From Tritrichomonas foetus (Eukaryota > Parabasalia > Tritrichomonadida > Tritrichomonadidae): DNA of 12,754 bases. This document shows positions 6,902 through 12,754 of this stretch, one piece after another. Position 1 is the stretch's first letter. Every line of letters begins with the position of its first letter. The translations under genes were made by a program, and so were the position numbers. The notes beneath the pieces were generated by a model. The model had not been told where the DNA came from, searched no databases, and saw only the letters and a list, made by a program, of their open reading frames with translations. The stretch is taken from NCBI GenBank assembly GCA_001839685.1, contig MLAK01000649.1, positions 116,013 to 128,766 on the forward strand, written 5' to 3'.

Positions 6902-7393
6902 TTATGCAACTCGAGGCCTATTTCTGAGCGCATCAAACAGTATACTTATTGTTAGAACAGCTACAATAACCAGTATTGTCGTTGCGTTCAATTCTTCAAC
7001 AAAAGCCTGAACGAGGCTGCCCAAATGTGCAAAAATGAGACGCGATACAGTTGGAACTGCTTTCTTCTTGTTTCTACATTCATCTAACTTTTTGCATACT
7101 TTCAGAAGAAGTGGAGGCGATTTTCCTTCCTCAGCTTCTGAGCAATGATTTAGTGAATATTTTTTCTGGCACAAAAGTACTTCATGATCTGGAATTTCTG
7201 CCGTTGTTAAAAGTTCTTCCTTTTTTTCTCGGCGAATTTGGAAATATACATAAAATACGAGCAAATATGGAATAATTGATAAAAAGCAATAAAGAATTGT
7301 TCTAAAATTGGCTTCCAAAAATAAAAGAAAATTGTTTTGATCAGATTTCATCTTATGTGGTGTTTCTTTATGTACGCTAGGGCAATTATCCAT
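6902..7393 (-). CDS. Brr6/Brl1-type nuclear envelope membrane protein, 163 aa
   Basis: Members of this family (Brr6_like_C_C, a nucleocytoplasmic-transport domain) are double-pass proteins of the nuclear envelope/ER that help nuclear pore assembly and membrane homeostasis in organisms with closed mitosis. The layout fits: a first membrane segment at about 31-53, a lumenal domain with four cysteines (C75, C84, C100, C106) in the arrangement C-x6-N-x-C and C-x2-L-x2-C, and a second membrane segment at about 138-154. KYSLNHC is close to the family's YxxNxC, and VCKKLDEC corresponds to CxxWxxC with Leu replacing Trp. The first ATG is at 7393; the frame is open a little further upstream, but only non-ATG codons lie there. 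The stop is TAA. It is small but complete for the conserved core. Family assignment is by motif order only. Confidence 0.8.
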   Translation of the reverse strand: MDNCPSVHKETPHKMKSDQNNFLLFLEANFRTILYCFLSIIPYLLVFYVYFQIRREKKEELLTTAEIPDHEVLLCQKKYSLNHCSEAEEGKSPPLLLKVCKKLDECRNKKKAVPTVSRLIFAHLGSLVQAFVEELNATTILVIVAVLTISILFDALRNRPRVA

Positions 7394-7407
7394 ACCCAAT
7401 TAATATT

Positions 7408-7412
7408 TATGA
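7408..7412 (-). promoter_or_regulatory. Candidate initiator (TCATA) of the Brr6-like gene
   Basis: On the minus strand GTTCATAAATATTAATTGGGT precedes the ATG. TCATA fits TCA+1Y(T/A), with the presumed transcript start at 7410, 17 bases before the start codon. A short motif, so only suggestive, but it supports the ATG at 7393. Confidence 0.35.
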
Positions 7413-7561
7413 ACTTTTTGGCTACATATTTGGCCAGTAGGTGAAAGAAAGAAGCATCGCAATCAAAGATATAAGAAAATTCTGTTTTTAAATCAAAAAT
7501 CTAGCTCGGAGTTCGTCTCAAGTTAGTCCATTTTTAATCCATAGTATTTCATAAAGATTCT

Positions 7562-7674
7562 AATCACAAATACGAAAATCACAGAAATACAAAAATCACA
7601 AAAACACAAAAATACAAAATCACAAAAATACAAAATCACAAAAATAAAAAATTCACAAAAATACAAAAACCACA
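7562..7674 (+). repeat. A/C-rich tandem repeat (CACAAAAATACAAAAT)
   Basis: Alternating CACAAAAA and TACAAAA(T) blocks recur with a period near 16 bases in the best-preserved part (about 7613-7645) and become irregular toward both ends. No T-rich interruptions occur across about 110 bases. It is a minisatellite-like array between two minus-strand genes. Confidence 0.85.
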
Positions 7675-7855
7675 CATGCCTTCACATCATTGTTTTCCAT
7701 TCCCATCCTTCTCCCTCTCAACATAAACAAACAAAAAACAGGTAAAATAACTTAGAAACAATAAGTTTGAAACAAACAATATTGAATGATGAAATCATTT
7801 CAAGAAATTTTTTATTTATCTTTTTCTTGAATATAATAAAAAAGACACTCTATCT

Positions 7856-8755
7856 CTATTGCCTTGCAAGCGGTTCATTTATATTGCATTTCAGTAGTTC
7901 TTCAACGGAAATTGGCTTAAATCTCTCAGGTGGATTCAAAAAGTCACCAACCGATCGCGTGATGGCGAGCTCCCTCGACTCTGTTTCGAAAGTCCTTTCG
8001 AGAACAGCAAAAACTGTGTTCACTGTCAACTGGCCAACTTTAGCGTATTGGCCGGGGTATTTAATTAAGTTGGCCAGAAGAAGCCCAGAGAAGAGATCTC
8101 CTGGTCCATCAAATTTCCTCGGGAATGAAGGCGTTTCAATTGCGTATTGGACTCTTCCGTAGTCAAAAGAAAAGAAGATACATCGAAGTTGCCATTCCGT
8201 GCTTGAAATTATGACGTTTTGTGGTCCGACCAAATGCAATTGCTTGACAACCTCGAGGAGCTCGTGGACGTTATTCATTGGAAGATCGGTAAGCCACATT
8301 GCTTCGTAAGCGTTTGGACAGATTGTTGTTGCTGTAGGAACGAGAACTTTCTTCATAACTTCAAAACATTCGTTAGACAGATATAGCTTGCCCATGTCAC
8401 CTAAAACTGGGTCACATAAGAAGTGTACATCTGGCGATAAACTTTTTCTTAAATTTACGATTTCTTCGATGATTCGTGGATTTGCAATATAGCCGGTTAA
8501 AAGATGGGTAAATTTTGGCGTAATTTCGTTAAGTTTGAGTCCTTCAATGACAGTATTAAATTGTTCGAGATCCATAATTGTTCCTCTTTTATGAGGATAA
8601 GCGGTATTGGTCGATAATTGAACAGTATTTAAAGGATCGCAATCAATTCCGTTAATTTCGAGGGCAAAGACAGCAGATCGATTTCCACTTCGTCCATGAA
8701 CAACTTGACTTTGAATGGATAAGACCAACGGCTCTTCTGTTTCTCTGTTCGCCAT
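7856..8755 (-). CDS. PDXK: Pyridoxal kinase, 299 aa
   Basis: Ribokinase-superfamily enzyme that phosphorylates pyridoxal, pyridoxine or pyridoxamine with ATP in the cytosol, giving the precursor or active form of pyridoxal phosphate. Family landmarks in order: VLSIQSQVVHGRSGNRSAVF (11-30, substrate-side strand and loop), the NTVQLSTNT stretch (43-51), LTGY (86-89), CDPVLGDMGKLY (114-125), CPNAYEAMWL (146-155, corresponding to TPNQFEA), and FDGPGDLFSGLLLA (215-228). D220 is the likely catalytic base. The usual GTGD is GPGD here, a substitution at the anion-hole motif. Length is close to the human enzyme (312). The ATG at 8755-8753 is followed a few residues later by conserved sequence; the stop is TAG. 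It is probably a salvage enzyme of a parasite unable to make vitamin B6, which is inference. No operon partner. Confidence 0.95.
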   Translation of the reverse strand: MANRETEEPLVLSIQSQVVHGRSGNRSAVFALEINGIDCDPLNTVQLSTNTAYPHKRGTIMDLEQFNTVIEGLKLNEITPKFTHLLTGYIANPRIIEEIVNLRKSLSPDVHFLCDPVLGDMGKLYLSNECFEVMKKVLVPTATTICPNAYEAMWLTDLPMNNVHELLEVVKQLHLVGPQNVIISSTEWQLRCIFFSFDYGRVQYAIETPSFPRKFDGPGDLFSGLLLANLIKYPGQYAKVGQLTVNTVFAVLERTFETESRELAITRSVGDFLNPPERFKPISVEELLKCNINEPLARQ

Positions 8756-8984
8756 TTGGAGAAATAGTGTATATATAATTGAAATCCTTTTCGACGATAT
8801 AGATTTTCAAATTGAAAATTTCAATGAAGATGATGTTTTTTTCCAAAGATGAATATCTTGACTGTTCTTTGATTCTTCTGTAGATCACTTTAACATTTTA
8901 TTCGTATAGTGAATATTACAATAGTACTATTTCTGTTTTTCTTAATTAATCATATCTAATATTGTTGAGATTTTCATTTTGAAG

Positions 8985-9005
8985 AAACACTTAAAAAAAG
9001 TGTTT
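8985..9005. repeat. Short perfect hairpin (8-bp stem, A5 loop)
   Basis: AAACACTT (8985-8992) and AAGTGTTT (8998-9005) are exact reverse complements around five A. It lies about 230 bases upstream of the pyridoxal kinase start; its role is unknown. Confidence 0.6.
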
Positions 9006-9027
9006 GTCCTCAATCAATACTTCATAT

Positions 9028-9264
9028 TTAACTCGGATATTCCAAAATTATTCCATTTAGACATTGAAGAAAATATTGGTAAAGATCGATTGCGATAAAA
9101 TTATTTGAATGATTTAAACCTGACATGCTAACATTTTCAGAGGTAAAATTTCTGACCAATTTAATGGAATTTTCCGGAAAATTTTTTCTCTCAAGAATAC
9201 TACTATACAAAATTGACCAAAAGTGGGTAATGAAGGGTTCAGCTTCGCTGAACCCTGGAATCAA
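9028..9264 (-). pseudogene. Possible coding remnant, unknown protein
   Basis: On the minus strand 78 codons between a TAG and a TAA read as a plausible protein with balanced residues (GFSEAEPFITHFWSILYSSI..., ending LYQYFLQCLNGIILEYPS), unlike typical A/T-derived noise. There is no ATG before the homology-like part; the first ATG is internal, at codon 47. It could be the surviving piece of a decayed gene, the exon of an unrecognised spliced gene, or chance. I recognise no family. Confidence 0.25.
9234..9256. repeat. Perfect GC-rich hairpin, 10-bp stem, 3-base loop
   Basis: AGGGTTCAGC (9234-9243), loop TTC, GCTGAACCCT (9247-9256). The stem is perfect and about 60% GC in a region that is otherwise very AT-rich. 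It falls inside the possible minus-strand remnant at 9028-9264, whose residues GFSEAEP it would encode. Confidence 0.8.
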
Positions 9265-9285
9265 CTACTGACTGTTTCACGAATA

Positions 9286-9393
9286 ATGATGGATAAATTA
9301 TTTTTTTTTTAAAAATATTTTGCTTAAGAAATGTTTCTATGATGGTGAACTTTTTCTAATAGATTTTCAAAGATGTCTCAATTTATCCATCAT
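9286..9393. repeat. 14-bp inverted repeat pair, 80-base spacing
   Basis: ATGATGGATAAATT at 9286-9299 has its exact reverse complement at 9380-9393. Between them is AT-rich sequence containing a third partial copy (TATGATGG, about 9339-9346). The arms could be short terminal repeats of a small element, but no target duplication was found. Confidence 0.5.
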
Positions 9394-9448
9394 AATACTG
9401 GTAGGTGGGTATTAAATTTCCTATTAGATATGCTATTCGTGAAGTGAT

Positions 9449-9613
9449 ATGAAAATTCCACTTTTTAAGCCGTTAATTCTTCATTATTTATTTTTGGCGC
9501 CGATTGCCTTGACGCGAGATATTGAGATTTTTGGAAAGAAGAAGTGGCGGTCTTCGATCGAAATCTTAATATTTTCGAGAAAAGGTTGGTCACAAGGACT
9601 TCTCAATTGGTGA
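9449..9613 (+). CDS. Small ORF (54 aa) on a GC-richer island, unknown
   Basis: An ATG-initiated frame of 54 codons ending in TGA. It starts with a hydrophobic segment (residues about 5-22, with PLILHYLFLAPIAL) and continues with a basic part (KKKWRSS). From about 9496 to 9610 the DNA is clearly richer in G/C than its surroundings (GGCGCCG, GACGCG, GTGGCGG), and the opposite strand is also open there. The island could be a small gene, part of a decayed one, or an RNA gene; nothing decides between these and no family is recognised. Confidence 0.18.
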   Translation: MKIPLFKPLILHYLFLAPIALTRDIEIFGKKKWRSSIEILIFSRKGWSQGLLNW

Positions 9614-10160
9614 AAATAAAATAACCATATATTAATTACTAAATGACCCATCTATGCGCAAGAATGACGTAACACTGAAGATTAGTAAAGATAGTTTAAA
9701 CAAATATCTTGATTACAGTCTATTTATTCACATCTATTTTTTTGAATAATACTACAACGTAATAAATCGAGTGACTTGCAGTCACAACTGCTGGAAAATA
9801 TGAGATCTCATAGTTTTATTCGTTTAAATCTTGAAAAAAAAACATTGATAATCAATTTCTATAAAGTCTTCCAATTCTTCCACGATATATGGTTCTTAAT
9901 GAGATCAAATAAAGAGTGAATGGATATGGCAAACATCGAAAAATTTTTAATTACGCTATTAGTTATCAGGAAAATCCAATTATTTTCAAAACAATCGATA
10001 TGTAAAGGATACAAGTAACTTTTGCAAGTGATGGTATGGCCGTGGCGTTGTGATGAGTTCGATAAGACGAATAGAATGAATAACAATCTAACTTGAGATA
10101 TGCAGAGGTGAATTAGAATAGCATTTAAGGTCAATTATAAAAGAATATCACCATATTACT

Positions 10161-10251
10161 GTATTCAAAAAGCTCAACCAATTAGGAGATATGCTATATA
10201 AAAGTGACAATGGTATAGCATATTTCATATGTGGTTGAGCTTTTTGAATAC
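10161..10251 (+). repeat. Long hairpin: 38-bp near-perfect stem, 15-base loop
   Basis: GTATTCAAAAAGCTCAACCA (10161-10180) is the exact reverse complement of 10232-10251. Eight bases further in on both sides a second exact pair, ATATGCTATA (10189-10198) and TATAGCATAT (10214-10223), continues the same stem. The 8-by-8 internal part pairs partially (five of eight positions, counting one G-U on the plus strand), so 35 of 38 positions can pair in RNA. The loop is 10199-10213. It resembles a small foldback element (MITE-like) or a small-RNA precursor. No target duplication is visible at the ends. Confidence 0.88.
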
Positions 10252-10368
10252 TTCTTTATACCGGTTTTTCCTTAGTTTTAACCTTTAATGTCAACTTATT
10301 TGACCTTTTATTCATTTAGAAGATAGAAATTTGGATTATAAATGAGGCATTGTATTGAAATTACAAAN

Positions 10369-10419
10369 TTTTTGTTTTTTTGTTTTTTGTTTTTTGTTTG
10401 TTTGTTTGTTTGTTTGTTT
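10369..10419 (+). repeat. (T6G) to (GTTT) microsatellite next to an N
   Basis: After an ambiguous base at 10368 there are several TTTTTTG units, which shorten to repeated GTTT up to 10419. Length is uncertain because of the N. Confidence 0.92.
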
Positions 10420-10560
10420 CAAAAAAATCTTTCTCTCACAAATTTGAAGATTGCCTTATTATATTATAACTACCTATGACTTTTATTTAAAACATTTTTC
10501 CCTCAAAAATAAAGAAAAAAGATTTCAATTTCCATTGCCTGTCAAATGGAAGACAAATTG

Positions 10561-10570
10561 TCACTTCATT
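10561..10570 (+). promoter_or_regulatory. Candidate initiator (TCACTTCATT) of the ubiquitin-like gene
   Basis: Two overlapping TCA+1Y(T/A) matches, TCACT and TCATT, lie 39 and 34 bases before the ATG at 10602. The sequence partly resembles the extended T. vaginalis initiator TCAYTWYTCATT. The distance is longer than usual, so this is only a candidate. Confidence 0.3.
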
Positions 10571-10601
10571 TTACGTTGGTGTATCAAACATAACAACTAT
10601 T

Positions 10602-10829
10602 ATGTTATTAAATATAGAAATTCGTGCTGATGAAGTAACAACATACAATGTTGACCCAGAAGATACAATTTTGTCATTGATTGAAAAGATTCAACCAATG
10701 CTTAAAGTTCCTGTCAAACGCATCTTGCTAATTCGTGGAATTGAAAATCTTGAAAAAGACAGAACATTTGGATCTTACAATATTCAAGAAGGCGATTATC
10801 TGATTGTATCCACAATTATTTTTATTTAA
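10602..10829 (+). CDS. Small ubiquitin-like domain protein, 75 aa, no C-terminal diglycine
   Basis: The whole protein is one ubiquitin fold. It has a first strand NIEIRA (4-9), TYNVDPEDTILSLIEKIQ (14-31, matching the second strand and helix of ubiquitin, TLEVEPSDTIENVKAKIQ), VKRILLIRGIENLEKDRTFGSYNIQEGDYLIV (38-69, matching the [21 protein letters not shown] region). It ends STIIFI and has no Gly-Gly, so it should not be processed and conjugated as a modifier; it probably acts as a non-covalent, ubiquitin-fold protein. The stop TAA is followed directly by A/T spacer with no sign of a frameshifted diglycine tail. The ATG is the first in frame after a stop, and a short unrelated upstream ORF begins at about 10545. 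Too diverged to name the ubiquitin-like subfamily. Confidence 0.8.
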   Translation: MLLNIEIRADEVTTYNVDPEDTILSLIEKIQPMLKVPVKRILLIRGIENLEKDRTFGSYNIQEGDYLIVSTIIFI

Positions 10830-12228
10830 CTAATTTATCTCTACAGGTTTTTTTGTTTTTTTGAATTTCGGAAAAATTTGTTGTTGGTTTATCGTACATT
10901 TCAAATATTTCACCATGATTTATTCAAAAAGCCCGATCGAAAATAAACGACCATTTAAAATCAGAAAAATAACTATTATTGTTTCGACATTATCTTGACT
11001 TTATAATCTTTGTTGCTAATATTATGAGTTTGTCTCCTCTTTTTTCTCAATATTCTTGCATATGAGATATGAAAACCATACTTTATTATTTCTTTCATTT
11101 TGATTGTGGAGCAAAACGAAATCGAAAATTTGATATTACAAAAGGTTTTGTATGTATAATCAAGTAGATATTGTGTATTTATTTTATTTTCAATTTTGAA
11201 CAAATAATCAACACAATTTTACGCTGTGATCAAAAATAAATCGATGTAAAATATCTAACCAGATTGAATGTATACATTGAAAAATAATTGAAATATTTGA
11301 AGGGAATTAATAAAAACATTGAAAGTCCAATATTATATTTAACATCTTTTATCTCATGACTGAATTGAAAATATGAAATAATAAAAAGAAATTGGAATGA
11401 CACATATACTAGCAAAACTGTTACAAAAATTATATAAGGGGTGCATTAGGAGTTCAATAAATCATCTAATAAATGTTTATCAACTATGGTCAAGAATGAT
11501 TCATATTCAGAATGACCAATGTATTACCACAGACTCATTTGCATTTGATTTTCTAGATCTTTCAATAACTGTAGAACTAGATCAAGACAAATAAATGAAA
11601 TGAAATCCAAATTCTTTATTTTTAAAGCTTTGGGAAACATGGAATATTACTGAAATATTTTTATTTTCTCATCACATCGATGAATTTTTCGAGAAATGAA
11701 ATTAATGCATTTCCCGAGTCATTCTCTTTTTTCTGAGTTTTTGAAAAAGATATTTATATAATAATAAAGCTGCCGATATGTAAGCTATATTGAAAAATAT
11801 TCTAATTAAGCATTCCAAATTTCTATTTTTTGAATTTACCCCCAAACACTGATATAATCAGATTTGTGAACTCATGTAGCTCTCAAAATATTTAATGCTT
11901 CAATAAGTCTTAAATTTCGTCAACCTAGAATCATCAAAGTCATTGCCTCTTGTCTCTTAATAAAGAATCTTCAGAAATTGATTATTCAGTATTTATCAAA
12001 GCAAAATCTTCGATATTTTGATCTATTATATTATAGATATCTACTTTCATTAGGCTCTGGACAAAACACCGATCTGACACTTTTTCATAAACTCTCACAA
12101 TATTTTTGATAACCACAATCCTCGAAAATCTATTCAAAATCATTTTTATTTGAAACTTTCCCTTTCAAATTTCAGAATATTCAAATAATATAGGCTCTAT
12201 CCCCCTCAATTACTGGACGAGGAATTTT

Positions 12229-12259
12229 TTTTAAACTTTAAAATTTTTAAAGTTTAAAA
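12229..12259. repeat. 31-base A/T palindrome
   Basis: Perfect inverted symmetry about base 12244: TTTTAAACTTTAAAA on the left mirrors TTTTAAAGTTTAAAA on the right. A following AAATTTTTAAATG partly repeats it. Could extrude as a cruciform; its role is unknown and simple A/T composition makes chance more plausible than elsewhere. Confidence 0.6.
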
Positions 12260-12652
12260 TTTTTAAATGTTTCCGTTTATTATTTTTAGAATCATAGGAA
12301 AACACTCTCGTAAGTCTTCATCAATTAAAAAATAACACAAAACGCTTCTTTATATCATTCGTTCTTAAAAGTCATATACGTTCTGATTATCTTCAAATCG
12401 CGACACTATATGTGAAGGGGAAGAATATTATATCATATAAAAAAATTGTACAGCGAAATGTTTCATTTTTTTTGGATTATTAAACTCAAAAGGCTTAATG
12501 TAAAATCAGAAATGCAAAAATAAAGACATATTTTACTTTATTGGTCTTTTTTTTGTAAAAATAAGTTAAAAGAAAATTTTCAATTCAAAATTATTTTATA
12601 AATTGAATGATTTTTTTGTTTTAATTGAATGGTTTTTAGTTTTGTGATTAAA

Positions 12653-12672
12653 CCATGGGTCACTACCCATGG
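12653..12672. repeat. Perfect 8-bp hairpin, CACT loop
   Basis: CCATGGGT (12653-12660) and ACCCATGG (12665-12672) flank a four-base loop. It sits at the start of the GC-richer right edge of the window. Confidence 0.65.
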
Positions 12673-12680
12673 ATAAGTTT

Positions 12681-12727
12681 TGAAAGGTCAATTGGGGAGA
12701 ACAAATGGCCTTGATGAAAGGTCAATT
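12681..12727 (+). repeat. 13-base direct repeat at the window end
   Basis: TGAAAGGTCAATT is present at 12681-12693 and 12715-12727, 34 bases apart, both exact. With the adjacent hairpin this hints at an organised repeat reaching beyond the edge. Confidence 0.65.
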
Positions 12728-12754
12728 TATGATTGAAATACCGAAAAAAAAACT

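Larger units (their letters stand above)
7394..7855. other. Spacer between the two minus-strand genes
   Basis: Holds the presumed promoter of the Brr6-like gene at one end and the 3' region of the pyridoxal kinase gene at the other. The middle is the A/C-rich tandem repeat at 7562-7674, followed by a pyrimidine-rich patch (about 7676-7720). No coding frame of interest was seen. Confidence 0.6.
8756..10601. other. Gene-free interval with several inverted repeats
   Basis: No recognisable gene in about 1.8 kb. A minus-strand frame, 9028-9264, has coding-like composition but no ATG at its beginning. A plus-strand 54-codon frame lies at 9449-9613. A minus-strand frame at 9859-10134 also lacks an ATG at its beginning. 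The interval is notable for inverted repeats at 8985-9005, 9234-9256, 9286-9393 and 10161-10251 and for the GTTT-type microsatellite at 10369-10419. The start of the interval carries the upstream region of pyridoxal kinase, where no clear initiator motif was found. Confidence 0.6.
10830..12754. other. Gene-free AT-rich right end of the window
   Basis: About 1.9 kb in which I see no convincing gene. The only ATG-initiated frame of some length, 11397-11594 on the plus strand (65 codons), looks unlike known proteins and has no initiator-like motif close by. The interval contains a long A/T palindrome (12229-12259), a small GC hairpin (12653-12672) and a 13-base direct repeat (12681-12727). The last 100 bases are noticeably richer in G/C and could be the start of another repeat or gene cut by the window edge. 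Confidence 0.6.

Noticed and set aside
7767..8162. Plus-strand frame across the pyridoxal kinase gene
   Set aside because: It is the antisense shadow of the well-supported minus-strand kinase; its apparent protein arises from the conserved codons read backward.
9859..10134. Minus-strand 91-codon open frame
   Set aside because: It has no ATG at its beginning (it would have to start at TTG), is rich in Ile, Asn and Phe as expected of noise, and matches nothing I know.
10976..11203. Minus-strand 75-codon frame
   Set aside because: It lacks an ATG near its beginning and looks like translated A/T sequence.
11230..11415. Minus-strand 61-codon hydrophobic frame
   Set aside because: No ATG start at its beginning; Phe/Tyr/Ile-rich content is the expected result of reading A/T DNA.
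11397..11594. Plus-strand 65-codon frame with ATG
   Set aside because: Slightly more protein-like than the others, but without family resemblance, initiator-like motif or coding-type composition. Kept only as a remark.
1..12754. tRNA, 5S rRNA, spliceosomal RNA and CRISPR-like arrays
   Set aside because: I looked for tRNA T-loop consensus (GGTTCRANTCC), U6-type ACAGAGA, and spaced identical repeats with unique spacers; none was found by eye. The tandem arrays present have no spacers.

Overview
The window reads as intron-poor, AT-rich protist nuclear DNA. The intergenic stretches are almost pure A/T, and the recognisable genes stand out by richer base composition. Each clear gene is one uninterrupted reading frame using standard stops (TGA for the kinase, TAA or TAG for the others). 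A pogo/Tigger-type DDE transposon, a MOK-like kinase and TCA+1Y(T/A) initiator-like motifs near several starts fit a parabasalid of the Trichomonas/Tritrichomonas type. This assignment is inference from style and gene content, not proof. The first base coincides with the outermost base of a transposon repeat, and there are single Ns at 6555 and 10368 beside low-complexity runs. The window may therefore be a whole contig broken at repeats, with homopolymer-length errors possible.

Layout. 1-1695: a complete-looking DDE transposon with about 150-bp nearly identical terminal inverted repeats around one intact minus-strand transposase. 1696-3526: gene-poor DNA with at most weak coding remnants. 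3527-4861 (+): a MOK/RCK-family protein kinase with a TEY activation loop and a Ser/Lys-rich tail. 4862-5441: an AT-rich spacer with two pairs of direct repeats. 5442-6420 (+): an RRM-type RNA-binding protein split into two overlapping frames by an apparent +1 shift. 6489-6830: a run of simple repeats, a 12-bp minisatellite, a GU-compatible hairpin and a 19-bp tandem array. 6902-7393 (-): a Brr6/Brl1-type nuclear-envelope protein. 7562-7674: an A/C-rich tandem repeat. 7856-8755 (-): pyridoxal kinase. 8756-10601: about 1.8 kb without a recognised gene but with several inverted repeats, including a long, nearly perfect hairpin at 10161-10251. 10602-10829 (+): a small stand-alone ubiquitin-like protein without a C-terminal diglycine. 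10830-12754: gene-free AT-rich DNA with palindromes and a short direct repeat near the right edge.

The genes do not form a pathway or operon. They look like independent single-gene units: signalling (possibly flagellar), RNA binding, nuclear-envelope biogenesis, vitamin B6 salvage and a ubiquitin-fold protein. The non-coding items most worth checking are the two hairpins (6628-6683 and 10161-10251), the frame break in the RRM gene, and the intact transposon.
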